Positions 7,523 to 16,066 of a DNA stretch of 64,000 bases are shown here, one piece after another; the stretch's first letter is position 1, and every line of letters begins with the position of its first letter. Origin of the DNA: Gaiellasilicea sp963731615 (GTDB lineage: Bacteria; Actinomycetota; Thermoleophilia; Gaiellales; Gaiellaceae). The stretch spans positions 124,001 to 188,000 of the forward strand of contig CAVSWD010000008.1 in NCBI GenBank assembly GCA_963731615.1. The letters are read 5' to 3'. Below the pieces are notes generated by a model. It saw only the letters and a program-made list of their open reading frames with translations, was not told the DNA's origin and did not search any database. The translations under genes were made by a program, and so were the position numbers.

Positions 7523-8929
7523 ATGTCGCAAGAGATCATCGAGCACATTCGCGGGCTCGAGCGTGAGAAGGGAATCGAGGAGAACACGGTCGTCCAGGCT
7601 CTGGAGGACGCGCTGCTCGCCGCCTACAAGAAGACCCCCGGGGCGGCTCGGCATGCGGTGGTCGAGCTCGACGACGAGGGCGAGTTCCGCGTCCACTCGA
7701 TCGAGATCCCCGGCGACCTCGAGGAGCGTCTGCTCGACGAGGCGATGGAGGCCAAGATCGAGGAGCTCGAGCGGCTCGAGGAGGAGACGGGCGAGAAGCA
7801 GCACACGCTGATCAACCAGGACGAGCTCGAGCTCGACTGGGATCAGGTCCCGGAGGAGCAGATCGTGCGCGCCGACGTCACCCCGAACGACTTCGGCCGC
7901 ATCGCCGCGATGACCGCCAAGCAGGTGATCCAGCAGCGGATCCGCGAGGCCGAGCGCGCGATGATGTACGAGGAGTACATCGACCGGCAGGGCGAGGTCG
8001 TCACCGGCATCGTCCAGCAGGCCGGTGACCGCAACAACGTGCTCGTCGACCTCGGCAAGGTCGAGGCGCTCCTGCCGCGCTCCGAGCAGGTCGACGGCGA
8101 GCGCTACGAGCAGGGATCCCGGATCAAGGCCGTCATCACCGAGGTTCGCTCCGGCACGAAGGGCCCGCAGGTGATCCTGTCGCGCCGCGACCCCGAGCTG
8201 ATCAAGACGCTCTTCGAGCTCGAGGTGCCCGAGATCGCGGACGGCCTCGTCGTGATCCGAGGCGTGGCGCGCGAGCCGGGCTATCGGGCCAAGATCGCGG
8301 TCGAGTCGCATGCCCAGGGCGTCGACCCGGTCGGAGCCTGCGTCGGCCCTCGCGGATCGCGCGTGCGCATGGTCGTGTCCGAGCTGCGCGGCGAGAAGAT
8401 CGACATCATCCCGTGGAACACCGAGCCCGCCCGCTTCGTCGCGAAAGCGCTCTCGCCGGCCCGTGTCCGCGAGGTCTACATCGACGACGAGACCAAGGAA
8501 GCGACCGTCGTCGTCCCGAACGACCAGCTCGCGCTCGCGATCGGCAAGGACGGGCTGAACGCACGCCTCGCCGCCCGCCTGACCGGGTGGAAGGTCGACA
8601 TCCAGTCCGACGAGGAGTTCGCGCAGGCGGAGGCCGAGGCGGCGTTCGCCGGCGACGCCGAGGGTGAGGGCGACTATTCCGGCCGCTGCGCCGCGATCCT
8701 GACGAACGGCAAGCGCTGTCCGAACGCGGCGCTGCCTGGCACCCGCTACTGCGGCGTCCCCGCGCACCAGGAGATGGTCGGCCAGGAGCCGGAAGAGGTT
8801 CCGGCGACAGAGGTCGCCGAGGTCGCGACCCCGGCCGAGGCGGAAACGCTCGAGCCGATCGCCGAGGCCGTCGACGTGCCGGCGGAGGAAGCCGACGAGC
8901 TTCGGGAGGACGAGCCTGCTGCCTCGTGA
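7523..8929 (+). CDS. nusA: Transcription termination/antitermination protein NusA with a Cys-rich tail
   Basis: 468 residues: NusA N-terminal RNA-polymerase-binding domain (about 1-130), S1 domain (about 135-200, TGIVQQAGDRNNVLVDLG), then two KH domains (GACVGPRGSRVRMV and LAIGKDGLNARLAARLTG). Acidic repeats of the proteobacterial type are absent. Unusually, after KH2 there is a Cys/His motif, C389-x9-C399-x10-C410-x4-H415, like the short zinc-binding C...RC...GxRYC motif seen in otherwise unrelated proteins, then an Ala/Glu-rich acidic end. ATG at 7523 follows an AGGGGAG stretch. Confidence 0.95.
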   Translation: MSQEIIEHIRGLEREKGIEENTVVQALEDALLAAYKKTPGAARHAVVELDDEGEFRVHSIEIPGDLEERLLDEAMEAKIEELERLEEETGEKQHTLINQDELELDWDQVPEEQIVRADVTPNDFGRIAAMTAKQVIQQRIREAERAMMYEEYIDRQGEVVTGIVQQAGDRNNVLVDLGKVEALLPRSEQVDGERYEQGSRIKAVITEVRSGTKGPQVILSRRDPELIKTLFELEVPEIADGLVVIRGVAREPGYRAKIAVESHAQGVDPVGACVGPRGSRVRMVVSELRGEKIDIIPWNTEPARFVAKALSPARVREVYIDDETKEATVVVPNDQLALAIGKDGLNARLAARLTGWKVDIQSDEEFAQAEAEAAFAGDAEGEGDYSGRCAAILTNGKRCPNAALPGTRYCGVPAHQEMVGQEPEEVPATEVAEVATPAEAETLEPIAEAVDVPAEEADELREDEPAAS

Positions 8930-9234
8930 GCGGCGTAGGCTCGACGGAGCCGCCGGGAGCGGAGGTGCCGGCTGTGCCGGCGCCGGAGCGGGCAAACGCG
9001 CCCGAGCGGACCTGCGCCGGTTGCGGACGAAAGGCGCTCCAGACGGAGCTCGTGCGCTTCTCGGCGCGCGAGGGCCGACTGGTCTCCGGGCGGAGCAACC
9101 CGGGCCGGGGTGCGTACACGTGCCTGCGGCTCGCGTGCTTCGAGCGGGCGGTGGAGAGTCGCGCCTTCAACCGCGTGCTGAAACAGACCGTCGTCGTCGA
9201 TCCGGCGCTCCGGCGCCTCTACACTGAACGCTGA
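8926..9234 (+). CDS. ylxR: YlxR (DUF448) nucleic-acid-binding protein
   Basis: 102 residues with the family signature RTCAGCGRKA (about 29-38), GRGAYTC (about 60-66) and FNRVLK (about 81-86). The gene sits between nusA and infB, the normal place for ylxR in Gram-positive bacteria. The family is reported to bind RNA or act as a nucleoid-associated regulator; the precise role here is inferred. The GTG start overlaps the nusA stop (GTGA). Confidence 0.92.
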   Translation: MSGVGSTEPPGAEVPAVPAPERANAPERTCAGCGRKALQTELVRFSAREGRLVSGRSNPGRGAYTCLRLACFERAVESRAFNRVLKQTVVVDPALRRLYTER

Positions 9235-11198
9235 TGGCTGACGGACCGAACAAGCCCAACCGCCCGATCAGGCCCCGCCAGGGCGCTCCCGGCCGCAAGC
9301 GCCGGGTCGTGATCGAGGGCGGGAACAACCGCCCCAATCCGCGCCAGTCCCGCGGCCGCACCGATGCGATGCCGAAGCGCGAGAAGCAGGAGGTCGCGCC
9401 GCCGACCGGTCCCGCGACCGTTCCTTCCGGCGTCTCCGTCCGCGATCTCTCGCAGGCGCTCGGCGTTCCGGCCGCTCAGATCATCAAGATCATGATGGAC
9501 GGGGGCCAGCTCGTTCAGATCACGCAGTCGCTCTCCGACGAGGAGGTCGAGCTGATCGGGGTCGAGCTCAACCGCGAGATCACGATCAAGCACGCCGCCG
9601 ACGAGGAGGAGCTGCCGGAGGTCTTCGAGGACTCGGAGGAGGATCTGGCGCCGCGCCCACCGGTCGTCACGATCATGGGCCACGTCGACCACGGCAAGAC
9701 GACGCTGCTGGACGCGATTCGCGAGGCGGCCGTCGTCGAGACCGAGGCGGGCGGGATCACCCAGCACATCGGCGCCTACCAGGCCGAGGTCGACGGGCGC
9801 AAGATCACGTTCCTCGACACCCCCGGTCACGAGGCCTTCACGGCCATGCGCGCCCGCGGCGCGAAGGTGACGGACATCGCGGTCCTGGTCGTTGCCGCCG
9901 ACGACAGCGTCATGCCGCAGACGAAGGAGTCGATCTCCCACGCACGCGCCGCCGGCGTCCCGATCGTCGTCGCCGTCAACAAGATGGACATGCCGGACGC
10001 CAATCCGGACCGCGTCAAGTCCGATCTCGCCGCCGAAGGGCTGCAGCCCGAGGACTGGGGCGGCACCGTGCAGTTCTCGAACGTCTCTGCGAAGCAGCGG
10101 ACAAATCTCGACGACCTGCTCGAGAAGGTGCTGCTCGTCGCCGACGCCGAGCTGGAGCTGACAGCGAACCCGAACGCCGAGGCATCCGGCCCGATCATCG
10201 AGTCGCGACTCGACGTGGGCCGCGGCCCGGTGGCGACGATGCTCGTCCACCGCGGCACGTTGCGGGTCGGCGACGCGATCGTCGCCGGTGACGCCCACGG
10301 CAAGGTGCGCGCGCTCTACGACTACCGCGGCGAGAAGGTGAAGGAAGCCCGGCCGGGGACGCCGGTCGAGATCCTCGGTTTCGACGTCCCGCCGCCCGCC
10401 GGCGAGCTGGCGCGCGTCGTCGAGAACGAGCGCGACGCCAGGCAGCTGGCCCAGCGTCGCGGCCAGCGGCTTCGCACCGAGCAGCTGGCGCAGCGCTCGA
10501 AGGGCGGCGTCTCGCTCGAGTCGCTCTTCTCGCAGCTCCAGGAGGGCGCGATCCAGGACCTGAACCTGATTCTCAAGGGCGACGTCGGCGGCTCCGTCGA
10601 GGCGGCCGTCTCCGAGCTGGCGAAGATCGAGCACCCCGAGGTGCGCGTCAACGTGATCCACCAGGGCGTCGGCCCGATCACCGAGGGCGACATCATGCTG
10701 GCCGCCACCTCGAACGCGCTCGTCGTCGGCTTCAACGTGCGGCCGAACGCCGAGGCGCGCTCCCTGGCCGAGCGCGAGGGCGTCGACATCCGCACCTACC
10801 GCGTCATCTACCAGCTCACCGAGGACATCGAGCAGGCGCTCGTCGGCATGCTCTCCGCCGTCCAGACCGAGGAGATCATCGGCGAGGCGGAAGTGCGCGC
10901 GCTCTTCAAGGTCTCGCGCCTCGGCACAATCGCCGGCTGCATGGTCACCTCGGGGGTCGTCCGCCGCAGCTCGCAGGTCCGGGTCGTCCGCGAGGGCACG
11001 GTCATCTACGACACGACGATCTCGCAGCTGAAGCGCTTCAAGGAAGACGCGCGCGAGGTGGCCGAGGGATTCGAGTGCGGAATCCTCCTCGACAGCTTCA
11101 ACGACGTCAAGGAAGGCGACATTCTCGAGGCGTACGAGACCCGCCAGGTCGAGCGCACCTCGCTGGACGAGCCCGCGGGCGCCTCCGCAACGCCGTAG
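9234..11198 (+). CDS. infB: Translation initiation factor IF-2
   Basis: 654 residues. IF-2 is the GTPase that delivers initiator tRNA to the ribosome. The G domain is clear: G1 GHVDHGKTT near residues 149-157, G3 DTPGHEAF, G4 NKMD. The C-terminal domains II-IV follow. A short basic N-terminus and one IF2_N motif (RDLSQALGVPAAQIIKIMM) precede it, so the N-terminal extension is much shorter than in Streptomyces or mycobacteria. The start overlaps the ylxR stop by one base. Confidence 0.97.
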   Translation: MADGPNKPNRPIRPRQGAPGRKRRVVIEGGNNRPNPRQSRGRTDAMPKREKQEVAPPTGPATVPSGVSVRDLSQALGVPAAQIIKIMMDGGQLVQITQSLSDEEVELIGVELNREITIKHAADEEELPEVFEDSEEDLAPRPPVVTIMGHVDHGKTTLLDAIREAAVVETEAGGITQHIGAYQAEVDGRKITFLDTPGHEAFTAMRARGAKVTDIAVLVVAADDSVMPQTKESISHARAAGVPIVVAVNKMDMPDANPDRVKSDLAAEGLQPEDWGGTVQFSNVSAKQRTNLDDLLEKVLLVADAELELTANPNAEASGPIIESRLDVGRGPVATMLVHRGTLRVGDAIVAGDAHGKVRALYDYRGEKVKEARPGTPVEILGFDVPPPAGELARVVENERDARQLAQRRGQRLRTEQLAQRSKGGVSLESLFSQLQEGAIQDLNLILKGDVGGSVEAAVSELAKIEHPEVRVNVIHQGVGPITEGDIMLAATSNALVVGFNVRPNAEARSLAEREGVDIRTYRVIYQLTEDIEQALVGMLSAVQTEEIIGEAEVRALFKVSRLGTIAGCMVTSGVVRRSSQVRVVREGTVIYDTTISQLKRFKEDAREVAEGFECGILLDSFNDVKEGDILEAYETRQVERTSLDEPAGASATP

Positions 11199-11497
11199 TG
11201 CCCTCTGGCTGGGTCGGGATCCTCTCCGCCGAGCTGCACTTCCCGGAGGCGCACTCCCTGAAGGAGAAGCGCATGTACCTCCGCTCGGCCAAGGAGCAGC
11301 TGAAGAACCGCTTCAGTGCCTCGGTGGCCGAGGTCGACCATCACGAGGTCTGGCAGCGAGCGCGGCTGACGCTCGCGGTCGTCACGCGCGACGCGGGCGA
11401 GGCGGAACGCCTGCTCGCGGACGCGGAACGCTACCTCGCCTCGCGCGAGTGGGAGCTCGGTCGGATCGACCGTGAGCTCGTGACGCTCGATGAGTAG
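11198..11497 (+). CDS. DUF503 (YlxP-like) protein
   Basis: 99 residues. The segment HSLKEKRMYLRSAKEQLKNR is the DUF503 signature, followed by SVAEVDHHEVWQRA. This small family of unknown function usually lies between infB and rbfA, as here. The GTG start shares its G with the infB stop codon. Confidence 0.9.
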   Translation: MPSGWVGILSAELHFPEAHSLKEKRMYLRSAKEQLKNRFSASVAEVDHHEVWQRARLTLAVVTRDAGEAERLLADAERYLASREWELGRIDRELVTLDE

Positions 11498-11502
11498 AGG
11501 GC

Positions 11503-11508
11503 TACGGT
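11503..11508 (+). promoter_or_regulatory. Candidate leaderless -10 box (TACGGT) for rbfA
   Basis: TACGGT ends 6 nt before the rbfA ATG at 11515, with no Shine-Dalgarno between. This suggests an internal promoter that uncouples rbfA and later genes from the nusA-infB transcript. Confidence 0.5.
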
Positions 11509-11514
11509 AGGCGC

Positions 11515-11871
11515 ATGCCGGAGCGGATGCGCAGAGTCAACCAGGCCGTCCGCGAGGTGCTCTCGGAGGCCCTGCTCGAGCTGAAGGACCCGCGGATCGG
11601 TTTCGTCACGGTCACCGGCGTCGAGACGTCGTCCGATCTGCGCCACGCGACGGTCTACGTCAGCGTGCTCGGGGGCGAGAAGAAGCGGAGCTCGAGCATG
11701 ACCGGGCTCGACGCCGCTCACGGGGTTCTGCAGGCAAGGCTTTCGCGCGAGCTTCGGATGAAGCGGACTCCGCTGCTCACGTTTGCATACGATCACGCGG
11801 TCGAGCACGGCGTGCGCATGTCAAAACTCATCGATGAGCTCGCCCCCGAAACAGACGACAACGGCAGCTGA
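11515..11871 (+). CDS. rbfA: Ribosome-binding factor A
   Basis: 118 residues. RbfA binds the 30S subunit near the 5' helix of 16S rRNA during late maturation. The family pattern is visible: RRVNQAVREVLSEALLEL KDPRIGF (split here), then VTVTGVETSSDLRHATVYVS and the KH-like C-terminal half. It follows infB/DUF503, the standard neighbourhood. The next gene starts within its last 38 nt. Confidence 0.95.
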   Translation: MPERMRRVNQAVREVLSEALLELKDPRIGFVTVTGVETSSDLRHATVYVSVLGGEKKRSSSMTGLDAAHGVLQARLSRELRMKRTPLLTFAYDHAVEHGVRMSKLIDELAPETDDNGS

Positions 11872-12859
11872 CCTCGGGGCGGTCGTCGAGGCGATCCGTG
11901 GGAGCGATCGCTTTCTCGTCACGACCCACGAGAACCCGGACGGCGACGCGCTCGGCTCACTCCTCGCCTCGCACGTGGCGCTCCGGTCGCTCGGAAAGGA
12001 CAGCGTCATGTTCCTCGCCGGGCCGGGGCCACTTCCCGGTGAGTACGGCTTTCTCGCGCTCGAGGAGCTGCGCCGCGAGCTGCCGGAGGATGCAGCGGAG
12101 CGGACGCTGCTGGCGGTCGACTGCGCCAACGAGAGCCGGCTCGGGGCCGATCCGGCCGTGCTGCACCAAACGCCGTTCACGCTCAACGTCGACCACCACC
12201 ACGACAACTCTCGCTTCGGCGACGTCAACCTGGTCGACGCCGATGCGTCCTCGACCGGCGAGGTGCTCCGCGGCCTCTTCCAAGAGCTCGGCGTCGAGCT
12301 GACCCCGGAGCTCGCCGAGCCGCTCTACGTGGCCCTCGTCACCGACACTGGCCGCTTTCAGTACGCGAACACGACGCCGAAGGCGCTGCGGCTTGCGGCC
12401 GAGCTTGTCGAAGCAGGTGCGGACGTGCACAAGGTGTTCCAGGACGTCTACGAGAGCGTCCAGTTCGCGAAGCTGAAGCTGCTCGCGCGCGCGCTCGAGC
12501 GAGCCCAGGTCTACGAAGGCGGCGGACTCGTCGTCTCCTATCTCCTGCGTGACGACTTCGCCGAGGTGGGAGCGGTGGAGCCCTACTCGGAGGGAATCAT
12601 CGACTTCCTGCGGGCCGTGGAGGGCGCAGATATGGCCGCGCTCATCCGCGAGCCACCCCGCGGCGGCTCTCCGGCGCGCCGGATCTCGCTGCGCGCCTCG
12701 CATGACGAGCTCGACGTCTCCGCGATCGCGCGCGCGTCGGGCGGTGGCGGGCACCGGCAGGCGGCCGGTTTCTCGAGCGACGCGACGATCGAGGAGATCA
12801 CTGCGTTCCTCCGCCGGGAGTTTCTGGCGGCGAGCCGCGCGGCCCCGGCGGCAGGCTGA
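11834..12859 (+). CDS. nrnA: DHH/DHHA1 phosphoesterase, NrnA-like (nanoRNase/pAp phosphatase)
   Basis: About 341 residues. DHH-domain metal-binding motifs are present in order: THENPDGDALGS, VDCAN, NVDHHHDN and VALVTDTGRF. The DHHA1 domain ends with GGGGHRQAAGF. NrnA-type enzymes degrade 2-5 nt RNA to mononucleotides and dephosphorylate pAp. The ATG at 11834 (MSSPPKQTTT) was chosen; it overlaps rbfA, consistent with coupling. The location between rbfA and truB is conserved in Gram-positives. Confidence 0.9.
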   Translation: MSSPPKQTTTAADLGAVVEAIRGSDRFLVTTHENPDGDALGSLLASHVALRSLGKDSVMFLAGPGPLPGEYGFLALEELRRELPEDAAERTLLAVDCANESRLGADPAVLHQTPFTLNVDHHHDNSRFGDVNLVDADASSTGEVLRGLFQELGVELTPELAEPLYVALVTDTGRFQYANTTPKALRLAAELVEAGADVHKVFQDVYESVQFAKLKLLARALERAQVYEGGGLVVSYLLRDDFAEVGAVEPYSEGIIDFLRAVEGADMAALIREPPRGGSPARRISLRASHDELDVSAIARASGGGGHRQAAGFSSDATIEEITAFLRREFLAASRAAPAAG

Positions 12860-13515
12860 TGCCGCCGAAGGGGCTCGATCCGAGCGGGATCATCCTCGTC
12901 GACAAGCCGGCAGGGCCTTCGTCCTTCGCGATCGTCGCCCGAGTGCGGTCGCGCACCGGCACCAGGATGGGCCATGCGGGAACTCTTGACCCTTTCGCGA
13001 CCGGATTGTTGCTTTTGCTCTCGGGCCGGTCGACAAAATTGGCGGGATCGTTCGTCGGTCTCGACAAGCGCTACCTCACGGACGTCGACCTGGCGGCCCG
13101 TACGAGCACGGGAGATCCAGAGGGCGAGATCCTGGAGCAGCTGACTCCGCCGGACGACGCGGAGCTCGAGCGCAGGCTCGCGGACCTCCGAGGTGAGATC
13201 GAGCTGCCGATCCCCGCGGCATCCGCGGTCAAGATCGGCGGTGAGCGCGCCTACAAGCTGCACCGTCGCGGCATTGCCGTCGAGATGCCGCTGCGGCGCT
13301 CCCGCGTCGACGCGCTCGACGTCATCGCGTATAGAGACGGTGTGGCGCGGCTCGACCTGCGGGTCAGCTCGGGCACCTACGTCCGAGCGATCGCAGCGGC
13401 GCTCGGCGGCCACTGCGTCACCCTGCGCCGGCTCGAGATCGGGCCGTTCAACGTCGAGGACGCCGACGAGGAACGCGTGATCCCGGCCGAGCAGGCGCTG
13501 GCGCTGCTGCCGTGA
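12859..13515 (+). CDS. truB: tRNA pseudouridine(55) synthase TruB, short form
   Basis: 218 residues. The catalytic motif GHAGTLDPFATGLL holds the nucleophilic Asp, and the N-terminal GIILVDKPAGPSSF and the segment SSGTYVRAIA are family signatures. TruB makes pseudouridine 55 in the T-loop of tRNAs. The protein ends soon after the catalytic fold and appears to lack the usual C-terminal RNA-binding (PUA-like) extension. The ATG overlaps the preceding TGA. Confidence 0.93.
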   Translation: MPPKGLDPSGIILVDKPAGPSSFAIVARVRSRTGTRMGHAGTLDPFATGLLLLLSGRSTKLAGSFVGLDKRYLTDVDLAARTSTGDPEGEILEQLTPPDDAELERRLADLRGEIELPIPAASAVKIGGERAYKLHRRGIAVEMPLRRSRVDALDVIAYRDGVARLDLRVSSGTYVRAIAAALGGHCVTLRRLEIGPFNVEDADEERVIPAEQALALLP

Positions 13516-14354
13516 GCCTCGCTGTCGCGATCGGGACGTTCGACGGCGTCCATCTCGGGCACCGGCGGGTGATCGAGGCTGCACTCGAGACCGGCTTGCC
13601 TGTGCGGGTGCTGACGTTCCAGCCGCACCCGCGTGTCGTCCTCGGCAACTTCGTCGAGTCGATCACGACGCTCGAGCGGCGGCTGGAGCTGCTCGCCGAG
13701 CTCGGGGTCGCCGAGACCGTCGTGCTCGACTTTACGGTCGAGGTCGCTCAGCAGGAGCCGGAGGAGTTCGCGGCCACGCAACTCGTCGACGCCGCCGTCG
13801 TCGTCGCCGGCGAGGACTTCCGCTTCGGACGCAAGCGAAGCGGCGATCTCGACCTGCTCGAGCGGCTCGGCCACCAGGTGCGCGCCGTGCCGTTGCTCGC
13901 CGGCGTGTCCTCGACCGAGATTCGGCGGCGGCTGCACGCCGGCGAGGTCGATGAGGCCGCAAAGTTGCTCGGTCGGCCGCCCGAGTTGGACGGCATCGTC
14001 GTCCCCGGGGACCAGCGCGGCGGCACTCTCGGTTACCCGACTGCGAATCTGTCGGTCGATCCGACGCTGCTCGTGCCGAGCTATGGGATCTATGCGGGCT
14101 CGGCGCTCGGGCCGGATCTGGAACGGCATCGCGCCGCGATCTCGATCGGCACGAATCCCCATTACGGGGGCGACGAGCGCCGGATCGAGCCGCACCTGCT
14201 CGACTTCGACGGCGACCTTTACGGCCGCAGGCTGATCGTGGAGCTCTGGCGGCGGCTCCGGGACGAGCAGGTCTTCGCGTCGGAGCGGGCCCTCGTCGAA
14301 CAGATCAGCCGCGACGTCGAGGCGACCCGGAAGGCGGTCCCGCCCGGAAGGTAG
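13512..14354 (+). CDS. ribF: Bifunctional riboflavin kinase/FMN adenylyltransferase
   Basis: 280 residues. The N-terminal nucleotidyltransferase (FAD synthetase) domain has GTFDGVHLGH (about 8-17), and the C-terminal riboflavin kinase domain has GTLGYPTANL (about 173-182). Together they convert riboflavin to FMN and FAD. truB-ribF linkage is common. The GTG overlaps the truB stop (GTGA). Confidence 0.95.
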   Translation: MSLAVAIGTFDGVHLGHRRVIEAALETGLPVRVLTFQPHPRVVLGNFVESITTLERRLELLAELGVAETVVLDFTVEVAQQEPEEFAATQLVDAAVVVAGEDFRFGRKRSGDLDLLERLGHQVRAVPLLAGVSSTEIRRRLHAGEVDEAAKLLGRPPELDGIVVPGDQRGGTLGYPTANLSVDPTLLVPSYGIYAGSALGPDLERHRAAISIGTNPHYGGDERRIEPHLLDFDGDLYGRRLIVELWRRLRDEQVFASERALVEQISRDVEATRKAVPPGR

Positions 14355-14357
14355 GTT
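14352..14357 (+). promoter_or_regulatory. Candidate leaderless -10 box (TAGGTT) for the ABC exporter operon
   Basis: TAGGTT overlaps the ribF stop codon and ends 6 nt before the GTG start at 14364; there is no Shine-Dalgarno. Confidence 0.45.
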
Positions 14358-14363
14358 GGAGCC

Positions 14364-15290
14364 GTGAGCGACAACGGCGCCATGATCCATGCGCGGGGGC
14401 TCGTCAAGCGGTTCGGCGACCTCGTCGCAGTCGATGGAATCGACCTCGACGTCAAGCCGGGCGAGGCTTTCGGCTTCCTCGGCCCCAACGGCGCCGGGAA
14501 GAGCTCGACCATGCGCATGATCGGCTGCGTCTCGCCGGTGTCCGGCGGCACGCTCCGAATCCTCGGCTGCGACCCGGCCGCGGACGGACCGCAGATCCGC
14601 GCGCGCCTGGGGGTCGTGCCGCAGCAGGACACGCTCGACACCGAGCTGACGGTGCGCGAGAACGTGCTCATCTACGGCCGCTACTTCGGGCTCTCGCGCC
14701 GGGAGCTGCGTCCGAAGATCGACGAGCTGCTCGACTTCGTGCAGCTGACGGAGCGCGCGGGGGACAAGGTCGAGCCGCTGTCGGGCGGAATGAAGCGGCG
14801 CCTGACGATCGCGCGCTCGCTCGTCAACGATCCCGAGTTGCTGCTGCTGGACGAGCCGACCACGGGGCTCGACCCGCAGGCGCGCCACGTCGTCTGGGAC
14901 CGCCTCTTCCGGCTGAAACAGCGCGGCGTCACGCTCGTGCTCACGACTCACTACATGGACGAGGCCGAGCAGCTCTGCGATCGCCTCGTGATCATGGATC
15001 ACGGCCGCATCGTGGCCGCAGGCTCGCCGCGACAGCTGATCGAGGAGTTCTCGACGCGCGAGGTGGTCGAGGTGCGCTTCGAGGCCGACCGGGCCGATGC
15101 AGCGGCCATGGCGGGTCTGGGCGAGCGGGTCGAGCAGCTTCCCGATCGCGTGCTCATCTACACGACGGACGGTGACGAGACCGCCGCAGCGCTCGCGGAG
15201 CGCGACCTGCCCGCGCACTCCACCCTGATCCGGCGCAGCACCCTCGAGGATGTCTTCCTGCACCTGACCGGCCGCACGCTCATCGACTAG
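14364..15290 (+). CDS. ABC-2 type exporter ATP-binding protein
   Basis: 308 residues, DrrA/NodI-like. Walker A GPNGAGKSS, signature LSGGMKRRL, Walker B LLLLDEPTTGLDPQ and the H-loop TTHYMDEAE are all present. A C-terminal ~80-residue accessory region follows, as in DrrA-type exporters. It powers export by the two permeases encoded directly downstream. The substrate (lipid, drug or polymer) is not predictable. Confidence 0.92.
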   Translation: MSDNGAMIHARGLVKRFGDLVAVDGIDLDVKPGEAFGFLGPNGAGKSSTMRMIGCVSPVSGGTLRILGCDPAADGPQIRARLGVVPQQDTLDTELTVRENVLIYGRYFGLSRRELRPKIDELLDFVQLTERAGDKVEPLSGGMKRRLTIARSLVNDPELLLLDEPTTGLDPQARHVVWDRLFRLKQRGVTLVLTTHYMDEAEQLCDRLVIMDHGRIVAAGSPRQLIEEFSTREVVEVRFEADRADAAAMAGLGERVEQLPDRVLIYTTDGDETAAALAERDLPAHSTLIRRSTLEDVFLHLTGRTLID

Positions 15291-16066
15291 TGGACGGAAT
15301 CCTCCAGCCGCTGCGAGCCTACGAGCACTGGCTCGCCCAGTACAAACGGGTCTGGCGCGGGACGATCGGCACCAGCCTGATCAACCCGTTGCTCTACCTC
15401 GCGGCCCTCGGGGTCGGGCTCGGGACGATCGTCGACGACTCCGGGAACGCGCCCGCGGGCGTCCCCTACCTGGACTACATCGCGCCCGGTCTGCTGGCTG
15501 CGGCGGCGATGCAGACGGCGGCGACCGAGTCGAGCTGGCCCGTCATGGGCGCGATCAAGTGGACCCGCACCTACTACGCGATGACGGCGACGCCGCTGAC
15601 GGAGCAAGACGTCCTGATCGGCCATCAGCTCTTCGTCATCACTCGCGTCTTCACCGCCAGCGCCGGCTACCTGCTGGTGGTGGCGCTGTTCGGCGCCGTC
15701 AGCTCCTGGCTCGGCCTGCTGGCGATCCCGGTGGCGGTGCTCGTCGGCACGGCCTTCTCGATGCCACTGGCCGCCTACGCCGCGAGCCGGGAGAGCGAAG
15801 TGTCCTTCCCGCCGATCTTCCGCTTCGTGATCGTGCCGATGTTCCTCTTCTCGGGCACCTTCTTCCCCGTCTCCCAGATGCCGCTCGCGTTCGAGCTCGC
15901 CGCGTACGTGACGCCGCTCTGGCACGGCGTCGTCCTCTGCCGCGGCCTGATGCTCGGCACCGTCGAGCTGCTGCCTGCGCTCGGGCACGTCGCCTACCTC
16001 CTCGCCTGGACGATCGGCGGACTGCTGCTCGCCCGCCGTAGCTACCGGAGGCGGCTCTTCAATTGA
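15290..16066 (+). CDS. ABC-2 type permease, first of a pair
   Basis: 258 residues with about six membrane helices and the ABC-2 family motif FLFSGTFFPVSQMP near residues 185-198. The GTG start shares its G with the ATPase stop codon. It is probably a half-transporter subunit that pairs with the next gene product. Confidence 0.88.
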   Translation: MDGILQPLRAYEHWLAQYKRVWRGTIGTSLINPLLYLAALGVGLGTIVDDSGNAPAGVPYLDYIAPGLLAAAAMQTAATESSWPVMGAIKWTRTYYAMTATPLTEQDVLIGHQLFVITRVFTASAGYLLVVALFGAVSSWLGLLAIPVAVLVGTAFSMPLAAYAASRESEVSFPPIFRFVIVPMFLFSGTFFPVSQMPLAFELAAYVTPLWHGVVLCRGLMLGTVELLPALGHVAYLLAWTIGGLLLARRSYRRRLFN

